Of a stretch of 62,565 nucleotides of DNA, positions 53,466 to 62,494 are shown piece by piece. A model generated the notes under the pieces. It was given only the letters and a program-made list of their open reading frames with translations. It did not search any database and was not told the DNA's origin. Source of the DNA: Bacteroidales bacterium UBA3754 (GTDB lineage Bacteria; Bacteroidota; Bacteroidia; Bacteroidales; UBA1715); contig DFGI01000012.1 in NCBI GenBank assembly GCA_002371705.1, positions 1-62,565 on the forward strand, written 5' to 3'. Every line of letters starts with the position of its first letter. The stretch's first letter is position 1. The position numbers were made by a program, and so were the translations under genes.

Positions 53466-54323
53466 ATGACTAAAAAAGAAGCCTTACAATTATTTGAAGA
53501 ACGAAAAGTCCGCACAGTCTGGGACGACCAGGAAGAAAAATGGTATTTTTCAATTGTGGATGTTTGTGGTGTCCTTACGGATAGTCCAGATCCCCGAAAT
53601 TATTGGAAAGTATTGAAACACCGTTTGGTTAAGGAAGGGAACGAAACGGTTACAAATTGTAACCAGTTGAAACTTCAAGCGCAAGATGGTAAAAAACGAT
53701 TGACTGATGTTGCTGATACAGAGCAACTTTTTCGCATCATTCAGTCGATACCATCTCCTAAAGCAGAACCTTTCAAGTTGTGGATGGCGCAGGTGGCAAG
53801 TCAACGCCTCGACCAAATGCAAGACCCTGAACTGAATATAGACCAAGCTATTATGGACTATAAGCGTTTGGGCTACTCCGATGCTTGGATTAATCAACGC
53901 ATCAAATCCATTGAAGTACGCAAGGAACTTACCGACGAATGGAAACGTACTGGCGTACACGAAGGATTGGAATATGCTTCGCTTACCGACATAATTACTC
54001 GCGAATGGAGTGGTTTTACCACTAAGCAGTATAAGAATTTCAAGGGGTTGAAAAAAGAGAATTTACGCGACAATATGACCAACCTTGAAATAGCACTCAA
54101 TATATTGGCAGAAGCATCGGCTACTGAACTTTCGAAGCAAAGCAACCCTGAAGGGTTTGTAGGTCAAACGAAAATAGCAAAGGACGGCGGTAGCGTAGCA
54201 AAAGCAGCTCGCAAACAATTGGAAACCAAGTTGGGACGAAGTATAATTTCTTCGTCCAAAGCAAGCGATTATATATTGCCCGAAGCAACTAATAAAATAT
54301 CGAATAAAAACGGGAAAAAATGA
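53466..54323 (+). CDS. BRO-N / DinD-like protein
   Basis: Residues 1-110 form a Bro-N domain (WYFSIVDVCGVLTDSPDPRN, YWKVLKHRL, DTEQLFRIIQSIPSPKAEPF), a putative DNA-binding module shared by phage antirepressors and baculovirus BRO proteins. The C-terminal region (NMTNLEIALNILAEASATEL and KDGGSVAKAARKQLETKLG) matches the tail of DNA damage-inducible DinD-type proteins. There are no catalytic motifs, so it is probably a DNA-binding regulator or sensor. It lies between the helicase and methylase genes, and its stop overlaps the methylase start (ATGA). BRO-N proteins are often found inside restriction loci, but their role there is not settled. Confidence 0.85.
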   Translation: MTKKEALQLFEERKVRTVWDDQEEKWYFSIVDVCGVLTDSPDPRNYWKVLKHRLVKEGNETVTNCNQLKLQAQDGKKRLTDVADTEQLFRIIQSIPSPKAEPFKLWMAQVASQRLDQMQDPELNIDQAIMDYKRLGYSDAWINQRIKSIEVRKELTDEWKRTGVHEGLEYASLTDIITREWSGFTTKQYKNFKGLKKENLRDNMTNLEIALNILAEASATELSKQSNPEGFVGQTKIAKDGGSVAKAARKQLETKLGRSIISSSKASDYILPEATNKISNKNGKK

Positions 54324-57300
54324 ATTCAGATTCGTTAAAAAATAAATTGGCTCAAGTATTTGAGCAGGATTATCAAGGGTACGAGTATTTTGTAGAAAAT
54401 GTCGTTAGAAATATTTTTACAGGTGATGATGCCTATGAACCCTTAGATATTCCTGAAGATTTTTTGAGCGAGGAAAACCGCCAAAGAGCCAATGAAAGCG
54501 GTATTCTACGGATTCTTAAAGTTGGAACTGTGAATTCCGAGGAACCCATTGACTTGTTCGATATAACTCTGAGCGATAAAAAAGAACTGCAATACAATCG
54601 TGTTGGCATCCAGCAGTTTATTCGTAGCACGTTGTTCCCGTTTACGAATGCGTTCATGCTGTTTCACAATGAGACAACCAAAGAAAAAGATTGGCGTTTT
54701 TCCTACGCTTATAAGGAAACTACGCAAAAAAGCATGACTTCCGCCAAACGATATACGTATTTGTTTGGCAAAAACCATCGTGCCCGTACGGCTTCGGAAC
54801 GTTTTGCAAAATTAGCGAATGAAGAAAAAACTACGGAAAAATTGCTTGCGGCGTTTTCCGTGGAAGCTTTAAGTGATGAATTCTTCAAAGGGTACAAGTA
54901 TCAGTATCTCAAATTCCTCGATTTGATAGGAAAAGAACAAAAAGAAAACCGCGATTATGTAAAAAAGTTGTTGGGACGTTTGGTCTTTCTTCAGTTCTTG
55001 CAAAAGAAAGGCTGGATGGGTGTGCCTGCAAGCAATACAAATTGGGAAGGTGGTGATAAGAATTATCTCTGTAATTTGATTGAAAACTACAAGGGCAACA
55101 ACCGCCTGTTGAGCGATGTGTTGGAGGTGCTGTTTTTTAACACGCTCAACGAGAAGCGGGACAACGACATGGCAGACAAGATTTTGGGTGAAAACATCAA
55201 AATACCTTATCTCAACGGCGGTTTGTTCGACAAAGACAGTCTGGATAAGTTAGACATTGATTTTCCATACGACTATTTCAAGGATCTGATGGAGTTTTTT
55301 GATATGTACAACTTCACCATCTACGAAAACGACCCCGACGATGCCGAAGTGGGCGTTGACCCTGAAATGCTTGGTCGTATTTTCGAGAATCTGTTGGAAG
55401 ACAACAAAGACAAAGGCGCTTTCTACACTCCGAAGGAGATTGTGCAGTATATGAGCGAGGAAAGCATTGCCCAATATTTGAAAACCCATACGGAAGAGTA
55501 TCTGCATTCTGCAATTGATGAACTGATAAAGGAGAAGAAAGTACATGAGGCATTGCAGAGCAAAGCAGTTGCCACAACCTTGTATAAATTGCTCTCCGAT
55601 GTTAAGGTCTGCGACCCAGCCATTGGTTCGGGAGCGTTTCCTATGGGTGTGTTGAGCGTGCTGTATCATACACGATTGTTGCTGTATGGTTTTACCAAAA
55701 CATCGTGTGATTTTTCTCCAGTCAGTGTAAAACGCGAAATCATTCAAAACAATATTTATGGTGTTGATATAGAAAAAGGTGCTATTGATATTGCCCGTTT
55801 GCGATTTTGGCTGAGTATTGTAGTGGATAGCGAGCAGCCAGAGGCCTTACCGAACTTTGATTATAAGTTTATGCAAGGAAATAGTCTTTTGGAATGTTTT
55901 GAAGGCGTTGATTTAAGCCGAATTGTGGGTTCAATCAAGGGTACAAACAATAAAGTTACCCAACTTACGCTCGGACTTGATGACAAACTTAGTGGGAAGA
56001 ACTTACAGAATCTTTTGCAACAATATTTTTCGGCAAATGAACATGCCAAAAAAGAGCGAATAAGGACGTTTATTAATGAAGAGGTAAAAATACTCCTTAG
56101 TAATTACTTGGGAGGAACACCTTCCACATTGACTCATATAGAACAAATTGATTGTTCGGCAAATAGTGAGTTTTTCCTTTGGCACACGTGGTTTGCCGAT
56201 GTATTTGATAAAGGTGGTTTTGATGTGGTGATTGGGAATCCGCCGTATCTACGAATACAAGGAATTAGAGAATCCAATCCGAGTTTTGCAGATTATTTGT
56301 CGAAGTATTATTCATCTGCTACAGAGTCTTTCGATTTGTATGTTACATTTGCTGAAAGAGGACTTAAGTTAATAAACGATAAAGGAATCGTTAATTACAT
56401 AATGCCCACCAAGTGGACTAATTCAGCTTTTGGCAAAGGATTAAGGAAGCTTGTATCTGAAACGAAATCAGCATTTAAAATCATTAATTTTGGTGCATAT
56501 CAGGTTTTTAATGCTTCTACATATACAGGGTTGCAATGGTTTAAGCCAGATAGCAAGTTTTTACAATATTATGAGTTAAACAAAGATTTGACTTCAAACG
56601 AAGAACTTAAACAGTACCTTGATTCTCTTTCAGATGATAGTGCAACAATTATTGAAAGCAACAAATTAAATAAAGAGCAATGGGTGCTGACAAATAATGC
56701 TATTAGCGAAATACTCCATAAATTGGAACAACATCCACGTAGGATAAAAGATGTTTTCGACAAAATCTTTCAGGGTTTAGCAACAAGCAAGGATGATGTT
56801 TATTTCATATACGATTGTAAGGTAGATGAAAAAAACATTGAAGGAGAATCAAAACAGTTAGGTCGTAAGGTACAAATTGAGATCGGATTAGTTAAGCCAC
56901 TCCTTAAAGGTGAAGATGTGCACAGGTATGATACAATCAAAACAGACCGATATGTTATCTTCCCATATAAAATCGAAAATGGGAAAGCGATATTGTATAC
57001 CGAGGATGAATTGGCCAAACTATTTCCCAAAGGATATGCCTATTTGAAAGAATGTGAAGTTATATTACGTGAACGAGAGAATGGGAAATTTAATATTGAC
57101 GGTGAATGGTTCCAATTTGGACGTAAACAAGGAATATTGTATGCAGAAAAAGAAAAGCTTATTGCACGAGATATTTCAATGGGTGGTAGTTTCGCTTACG
57201 ATTTTCAAGGAAAGTTCTATCAAACGACTACCATCTATGGATACATTAAAAAACAAAGTGTTCAAGAGAATTATAAGTTCTGGATGGCACTATTGAATTC

Positions 57301-57775
57301 TCGTTTGTGCTGGTGGTTTATTTCTAATACGGGGACGGTGCTTGCAAATGGTTTTTTCAGGTATAAGCCCGACTATATTAATCCGTTTCCAGTCCCAAGT
57401 TACAAAATAACATGTGAAGCCCAAGATGTTATATGTCAGTTAGTTGATTATATTGTTTATTTGAATGACAAATCAAATCCTAATATCCTATCACACACTT
57501 CCAATGAGAGGATAATCTCGCATATCATGGAAATTATAGATATGGTTATATATGAACTGTATTTTGAGCAGCACATGAAGGACTGTCAGATAGATGTTAT
57601 TTCGTATCTAAAATCATATCCCTGGAATAATATATCTATAGATATTTCTAAGGATATTGAGAATTTCTATCTATGGTACCAGCAGTCAGATAATATAATT
57701 CGTCAGCGAATGATGCTTTTAGAAACAAGGAGTAAGAATTTAATATATCAAATCCATTCAAAGTCAAAAGTATGA
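54320..57775 (+). CDS. Eco57I-like N6-adenine DNA methylase
   Basis: A large (1151-residue) class I methyltransferase. Residues 1-370 are a helical N-terminal region (KRYTYLFG, RTASERFAKLA, AFSVEALSDEFF). The methylase core has the TPKEIV lead-in, motif I DPAIGSGAF near residue 433, GVDIEKGAIDIARLR, and motif IV NPPY near residue 643, which define an N6-adenine enzyme. The C-terminal third (IFQGLATSKDDVYFI, GRKQGILYAEKEKL, FWMALLNSRLCWWF) resembles the TaqI-type target-recognition domain. I could not find a PD-ExK nuclease motif, so cleavage, if any, must come from another protein. Both ends overlap neighbours by 4 nt (ATGA). Confidence 0.88.
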   Translation: MNSDSLKNKLAQVFEQDYQGYEYFVENVVRNIFTGDDAYEPLDIPEDFLSEENRQRANESGILRILKVGTVNSEEPIDLFDITLSDKKELQYNRVGIQQFIRSTLFPFTNAFMLFHNETTKEKDWRFSYAYKETTQKSMTSAKRYTYLFGKNHRARTASERFAKLANEEKTTEKLLAAFSVEALSDEFFKGYKYQYLKFLDLIGKEQKENRDYVKKLLGRLVFLQFLQKKGWMGVPASNTNWEGGDKNYLCNLIENYKGNNRLLSDVLEVLFFNTLNEKRDNDMADKILGENIKIPYLNGGLFDKDSLDKLDIDFPYDYFKDLMEFFDMYNFTIYENDPDDAEVGVDPEMLGRIFENLLEDNKDKGAFYTPKEIVQYMSEESIAQYLKTHTEEYLHSAIDELIKEKKVHEALQSKAVATTLYKLLSDVKVCDPAIGSGAFPMGVLSVLYHTRLLLYGFTKTSCDFSPVSVKREIIQNNIYGVDIEKGAIDIARLRFWLSIVVDSEQPEALPNFDYKFMQGNSLLECFEGVDLSRIVGSIKGTNNKVTQLTLGLDDKLSGKNLQNLLQQYFSANEHAKKERIRTFINEEVKILLSNYLGGTPSTLTHIEQIDCSANSEFFLWHTWFADVFDKGGFDVVIGNPPYLRIQGIRESNPSFADYLSKYYSSATESFDLYVTFAERGLKLINDKGIVNYIMPTKWTNSAFGKGLRKLVSETKSAFKIINFGAYQVFNASTYTGLQWFKPDSKFLQYYELNKDLTSNEELKQYLDSLSDDSATIIESNKLNKEQWVLTNNAISEILHKLEQHPRRIKDVFDKIFQGLATSKDDVYFIYDCKVDEKNIEGESKQLGRKVQIEIGLVKPLLKGEDVHRYDTIKTDRYVIFPYKIENGKAILYTEDELAKLFPKGYAYLKECEVILRERENGKFNIDGEWFQFGRKQGILYAEKEKLIARDISMGGSFAYDFQGKFYQTTTIYGYIKKQSVQENYKFWMALLNSRLCWWFISNTGTVLANGFFRYKPDYINPFPVPSYKITCEAQDVICQLVDYIVYLNDKSNPNILSHTSNERIISHIMEIIDMVIYELYFEQHMKDCQIDVISYLKSYPWNNISIDISKDIENFYLWYQQSDNIIRQRMMLLETRSKNLIYQIHSKSKV

Positions 57776-59652
57776 GTAAAATCAACGATATCATTATCTC
57801 AAACTTCAAATTCTTTAGTAAGGAAGAAACCATACACCTTGGAGGGAAACATATGTTACTCTATGGTGAAAATGGCAGCGGAAAAAGTTCAATATTTTGG
57901 GGATTATATACCCTGTTAGAGGCATCGTTTAAAACTGCACCTGAAACCGAGAAATATTTTCTGCCATTAAGCAAAAATGAGGAATCTTTGGTGAATATTA
58001 ATGCCCCTTTGATACCTGCTAGTGGAACAACTAAAGAACATTCAAATTCTTATATCAAAGTTCAAGATGATAATTCCAGCATTTATGAATTATCGTTATT
58101 GGACAGTCATCTTTGTGGAGACTCAAATGCTCAAGAGTCACGGAAAGCATCAGATTTTATAAATTATCAGTCTATATTTAAATTCCAAGACTTCCGAAAT
58201 AGTGAGACACCAAATCTCTACAACATTTTTTTGTATTCAATATTGCCCTATGTTACATTCTCTTCATTCACAATAAAAGGGAAAAGTTTATCAAATGCAG
58301 GTCAAATGTGGGCTGAATATATTGAAGGACCTGGATATACGACTAATTATAAAGGAGATAAAATTCTTGTATATAAAAATAGCCAAAGTTATAAGAATTT
58401 CCGCGACTTTGAAACCCATTTTAATACTGAATTCAAAAAACTTATTGATTTTATTAATGTAAATGCCAAAGAACGATTGAAAGAACTTGGTTATGACATG
58501 GACTTTCAACTAACTTATAGTCAGCCAAGTCATCATAAAAAAGACAAAAATTATGAATGGACTCCTTTTAAAATAGAATTAGTGATAACTCAATTTAATG
58601 GCAAAAGTGTTAGCATAAAGAAACCACATGTTTTTTTAAATGAAGCTAAAATATCCGCACTTGCAACAGCTATTAGACTAACTATTTTAGATTATCGAGT
58701 TAACCCTACTGCGGTTCCAAACGCCTTGAAAGTTCTTGTTCTAGATGACTTGATGATTAGTTTAGATATGAGTAATCGAGAGCCATTGTTGGATCTGTTG
58801 TTAAAAGAGTATGCAACAAAGTATCAAATATTATTTCTCATACACGACAAAAATCTATACAATTTTGTTGATTATAAAATTAAACAGCATAAACAAGATG
58901 TTTTATGGATTAGGAAGGAAATGTATGTTGGAGAAGATAATACTACAAAACACGAGATGCCTGTTGTTATTGACGGAGAATGCGATTCTTATGTGAAAGC
59001 GCAAAAGTATTATTTGGCAAGAGATTATGTATCAGCATCACTTTATATTAGGAAGTCTTTAGAAGAGTTTGTAACTAATTATCTTCCCGAAGAGTATTGC
59101 AGAAATGCGGATGGGAAATTTATTGAATTGAATAAATTGTGGGATAGATTGTTAAGATATACAAATTCCATACCGCCTCGAATTGATAATTTGTTTAGAC
59201 AGTCGAAGCTGATGGTATTAAACCCTTCAGCTCATTATCAAAAAACATCTTTTCCAATTTATAAACGAGAATTACTCAAAGCGTTTGAGCTGATTGACGA
59301 GTTGAAAAAACTCAACATACAAGTTAAGATTCTTCTTGTGGACAAAGATAGCAAACTCATTTTCAAGCATCCTAGTACGAATTATTCATTTGAGTTTCAA
59401 TTAACGCAAGATATGATACATGGTAAAAATGAAGATCCTTCTTGCAAAATAATTACATGGCAATATAATGGGGTTGATTTTTACAGTTTTCAAGCAGGGA
59501 TAGCTCATGGAACACCTCCATCTGTTAGTGAAACAAAATTAAGTAGGTTGATTGATAATTTGATGAAAATTAGTGTGTTGAGTATTACAAAAGAAATGTT
59601 TCTCTCAAACACTTACATTGAAAAGGGAACATTAAAAGAAGCAATAGAGTAA
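57772..59652 (+). CDS. RecF/SMC-like AAA ATPase (defence)
   Basis: A 626-residue ATPase of the ABC/SMC-like group used in many defence systems. The N-terminus is IIISNFKFFSKEET followed by Walker A GENGSGKSS (residues 32-40). The ABC signature appears as FLNEAKISALATAIRL, and Walker B with the D-loop as LVLDDLMISLDMSNR (Walker B Asp325-326). The lobe between them is about 270 residues and lacks the long coiled coil of true SMC proteins. The C-terminal 240 residues are unrecognised; I saw no TOPRIM (DxD) or nuclease motif. The start overlaps the methylase stop (ATGA). It completes a helicase-methylase-ATPase trio. Base composition is AT-richer from here to the window end. Confidence 0.8.
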   Translation: MSKINDIIISNFKFFSKEETIHLGGKHMLLYGENGSGKSSIFWGLYTLLEASFKTAPETEKYFLPLSKNEESLVNINAPLIPASGTTKEHSNSYIKVQDDNSSIYELSLLDSHLCGDSNAQESRKASDFINYQSIFKFQDFRNSETPNLYNIFLYSILPYVTFSSFTIKGKSLSNAGQMWAEYIEGPGYTTNYKGDKILVYKNSQSYKNFRDFETHFNTEFKKLIDFINVNAKERLKELGYDMDFQLTYSQPSHHKKDKNYEWTPFKIELVITQFNGKSVSIKKPHVFLNEAKISALATAIRLTILDYRVNPTAVPNALKVLVLDDLMISLDMSNREPLLDLLLKEYATKYQILFLIHDKNLYNFVDYKIKQHKQDVLWIRKEMYVGEDNTTKHEMPVVIDGECDSYVKAQKYYLARDYVSASLYIRKSLEEFVTNYLPEEYCRNADGKFIELNKLWDRLLRYTNSIPPRIDNLFRQSKLMVLNPSAHYQKTSFPIYKRELLKAFELIDELKKLNIQVKILLVDKDSKLIFKHPSTNYSFEFQLTQDMIHGKNEDPSCKIITWQYNGVDFYSFQAGIAHGTPPSVSETKLSRLIDNLMKISVLSITKEMFLSNTYIEKGTLKEAIE

Positions 59653-59667
59653 TTAAAGGAATAGAAT

Positions 59668-60546
59668 ATGCAGTGCATTTTTTGCCATAAAGATTCCTCA
59701 ATCTCAAAAAGTGTTGAGCACATTATTCCCGAATCGCTTGGGAATAAGCATCACTTTTTGCCCAAAGGATATGTTTGTGACGAGTGCAACCATTATTTTG
59801 CGATAAAAATCGAAAATGAATTATTGTCGCAACCTTATTTTGTCTCATTAAGATTTAGAAATGAAATTTCTACAAAGAAGGGAAAATTAGTTAGGCAAAA
59901 GATGTTTTTCCCTGGTGCATTGAAAAGCACAGATGTTGTAATGCAAACAACAGACGATGGCGTTATTGTATCGTTTGACGATGAAGAAATATATGAGACA
60001 ATAAAGGCGGGGAAAAGTAGGGAAATGATTACACCGTATATTCCAGAACCAGAGTATCCTAATAAGATAATGTCTCGTTTCATAGCAAAATGTGCATACG
60101 AGTTTTTCTTATACAATATGGGTAAGAAAAAATACGATTTGTGTGTTCAAGAACTGCTGTGTGAAGAATCCGATATATTAAAAGCTTTGCGTGAATATGC
60201 TCGATATGGCAAAGGTGAGTTTTGGCAATATAATCAACGTAGGTTATATTCAGAAGGTGATGTCGTGTACAATCAAAATGAAGATTTAAACTATGAGATA
60301 CTTCATGAAATGAAGTTCTTTACGAGAGAACACAAACGTTTTCCTAATGGATATGTTGAGGCCGAGGTGTATTTTGTGATTGCTATAGCAGGAATAGAGT
60401 ATGCCATTTGTATTTCAGACCCCAATATTTCGGAATATCAGAAATGGTTAGAAGAGCATAACGGCATTTCTCCGTTAAATGATGATGCAGAGACGTTGTC
60501 ATTTAGTATGTCCGATATAAACCCTATGTTAATCAAAGCTCAATAA
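59668..60546 (+). CDS. HNH endonuclease
   Basis: A 292-residue protein with an N-terminal HNH zinc-finger nuclease: Cys3 and Cys6, the EHIIPESLGN block (Glu17, His18, Asn26), and the second metal pair Cys37 and Cys40 followed by Asn41. This order (CxxC, EHIIPxSLG, CDECN) is the classical HNH_5 type. The 240-residue remainder (about 45-292) is unrecognised and may recognise DNA or partner proteins. It starts 15 nt after the ATPase gene, and its stop overlaps the next start (TAATG). As the only evident nuclease motif protein in the operon besides the PIN domain, it could provide cleavage for the system. Confidence 0.82.
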   Translation: MQCIFCHKDSSISKSVEHIIPESLGNKHHFLPKGYVCDECNHYFAIKIENELLSQPYFVSLRFRNEISTKKGKLVRQKMFFPGALKSTDVVMQTTDDGVIVSFDDEEIYETIKAGKSREMITPYIPEPEYPNKIMSRFIAKCAYEFFLYNMGKKKYDLCVQELLCEESDILKALREYARYGKGEFWQYNQRRLYSEGDVVYNQNEDLNYEILHEMKFFTREHKRFPNGYVEAEVYFVIAIAGIEYAICISDPNISEYQKWLEEHNGISPLNDDAETLSFSMSDINPMLIKAQ

Positions 60547-62012
60547 TGAATATACTCTTAGATACCAATATTATCATACCGTTAGAAGATACCAGCAGGG
60601 TCTTGGCCTCCTCTTTTGCCGAACTGCGGAGATTAACCGTAGAGCAGCAGCACTGTCTGTATGTTCATCCTATGCAAATTGCCGATATAAATCGGGACAA
60701 AGACCGAGAACGAAAAAAGGTAGTATTATCCCGCGTCAAACAATATTCAAAGATTGATAATCCTCCTATTCTTTCAGATGTAGATTGTGTGGAATTGGGA
60801 CTATCCAATGCTAATGATAACGACAAGGTTGACAATAATGTGTTGTTTTCCTTATATCGCGGTGCGGTTCACCTTCTGGTTACAAATGACGAGGGCATAC
60901 ACAAGAAAGCGTCTAAAATCGGTATTCAAAACAAGGTGTATCGTTTAGAACAATTTCTTGATTTCCTGCGGAAATATTCTAACACTCCTATTTCCTATAG
61001 TTATTCAGGAGTACAAGACCATTATATGTATGAAATTGACAAAAAGCAACCTTTCTTCGATTCCTTACGCCAAGCATACGATGATTTTGACAAGTGGTAT
61101 CAGACAAGTGCCGAACAAAAACGTAAATGTTGGTGTATTGAGGATAACAAAGGAAACGTGGTGGCTATTTGCATATACAAACTAGAAAATGATACATCGC
61201 TTACTGATGATGGGTATGTCGTAAAAGGGAATATTTTAAAATTATGCACGTTTAAGGTAGATGCACAAGCTCGTGGTAAGAAGTTAGGTGAACGTTTGTT
61301 GTATATTGCTTTTAACTATTGCGTAAAAAACAACATAGACTGGGTGTATTTGCACACTTTTGGCAATGAACAGAAAACATTAGTTGCCTTGTGTGAGAAT
61401 TATGGTTTTTATAATCTTGGAAAATACAAGCAAGATGATGTATACATCAAACCGATGAAATTGAAAAAGGGAGAGTTTGATAGTTTGGATTCCTTGATTC
61501 GATATTATCCTTATTTTCAAGATGATGCTTCTGTGCAAAAATTCATCGTCCCTATCCAACCTAAATACCACGAAGACCTGTTCCCTGATTTCAGCAATCT
61601 AAAAGGTTCATTATTTGAAAGCGATCAAAATCTTTATTCTTGTCAAGGAAACACTATCAAAAAGGCATATCTTTGTCATTCCAAAATCAAATCGATAAAG
61701 AAAGGAGATGTGCTCTTGTTCTATCGAAGCCACGACAGAAAATCCATCCAATGTATGGGAATTGTGGAAGATGTCTTCTTCTCTGAAAGTATTGACGAAG
61801 TGTTTCCCTTGATTTCTAAGAGAACTGTCTATTCTTATTCGAATTTGATTGAAATACTTAAGCAAAAAACCTTGATTGTTCTATTCAGATTCATTGCACT
61901 TGACAAAGAAATAACATTTAAATCAATGATTTCTGTGGGAATTAAGGGAAATGTTCAAAGTATTCGAAAAATAAATAACGAACAATATATTACTTTAAGA
62001 AATGAAAAGTAA
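60546..62012 (+). CDS. PIN-GNAT-PUA-like triple-domain fusion
   Basis: A 488-residue protein in three parts. Residues 1-140 look like a PIN ribonuclease domain: MNILLDTNIIIPLED with Asp6, then Asp96 in KVDNNVLFSL and Asp115 in LVTNDEGIHKKA. Residues 150-305 look like a GNAT acyltransferase: LKLCTFKVDAQARGKKLGE (R/QxxGxG-type acetyl-CoA loop at about 239-248) and WVYLHTFGNE then ALCENYGF. Residues 330-488 resemble an EVE/ASCH-type PUA-like fold (IKKAYLCHSKIKSIKKGDVL, SIQCMGIVEDVFFS), a class that reads modified bases in DNA or RNA. The last 11 nt overlap the ASCH gene. Such a combination suggests sensing and modification or cleavage of nucleic acid. The third domain assignment is the least certain. 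Confidence 0.65.
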   Translation: MNILLDTNIIIPLEDTSRVLASSFAELRRLTVEQQHCLYVHPMQIADINRDKDRERKKVVLSRVKQYSKIDNPPILSDVDCVELGLSNANDNDKVDNNVLFSLYRGAVHLLVTNDEGIHKKASKIGIQNKVYRLEQFLDFLRKYSNTPISYSYSGVQDHYMYEIDKKQPFFDSLRQAYDDFDKWYQTSAEQKRKCWCIEDNKGNVVAICIYKLENDTSLTDDGYVVKGNILKLCTFKVDAQARGKKLGERLLYIAFNYCVKNNIDWVYLHTFGNEQKTLVALCENYGFYNLGKYKQDDVYIKPMKLKKGEFDSLDSLIRYYPYFQDDASVQKFIVPIQPKYHEDLFPDFSNLKGSLFESDQNLYSCQGNTIKKAYLCHSKIKSIKKGDVLLFYRSHDRKSIQCMGIVEDVFFSESIDEVFPLISKRTVYSYSNLIEILKQKTLIVLFRFIALDKEITFKSMISVGIKGNVQSIRKINNEQYITLRNEK

Positions 62013-62430
62013 AACCATATTATTATCCATACATCCGTGTTTTGTTGAGAAGATTTTTTCTGGAGAAAAATTATTTGAATACAGAAAAAAAATCCCGACA
62101 GATATTGACTATGTAATTATTTATGCCACCGTTCCAATAAAAAATATCGTTGCTATTGTTGAAGTTGATTCTGTATTAGAGGGAAGTCCACGAGAGATAT
62201 GGGAAAAGACAAAAAATAAATCGGGTATTACAGAAGATTTCTTCATGTCTTATTTTAACCAAAAGAATAACGCATATGCCATTAGATTCAAGGAGGTACG
62301 GAAATTGGCAGAACCAAAAGCAATAAACATCTTGGAAAATATAGAATGTCCCCCGCAATCGTTTAGTTATGTTACAGAATCGTTGATTAAAATAGAAGAA
62401 AAATTCGGATTGCAACAAATGGCGGTATAA
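62002..62430 (+). CDS. ASCH-domain protein
   Basis: A compact 142-residue ASCH-type (PUA-fold) protein. The family signature LLSIHPCFVEKIFSGEK followed by LFEYRKK contains the GxKxxExR motif (Gly21, Lys23, Glu26, Arg28). The rest (VIIYATVPIKNIVAIVEV, AYAIRFKEVRKLAEP) fits the beta-barrel core. ASCH domains bind RNA or modified nucleotides and often accompany other enzymes. It overlaps the previous gene by 11 nt, so expression is coupled. The PUA-like C-terminal domain of that gene may act on the same ligand. Confidence 0.8.
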   Translation: MKSKTILLSIHPCFVEKIFSGEKLFEYRKKIPTDIDYVIIYATVPIKNIVAIVEVDSVLEGSPREIWEKTKNKSGITEDFFMSYFNQKNNAYAIRFKEVRKLAEPKAINILENIECPPQSFSYVTESLIKIEEKFGLQQMAV

Positions 62431-62494
62431 CGTATGGGGTTTGATCAGATTATGATGAAATGAAATAAGCAATTTATCAATAAAAGAGACAATC

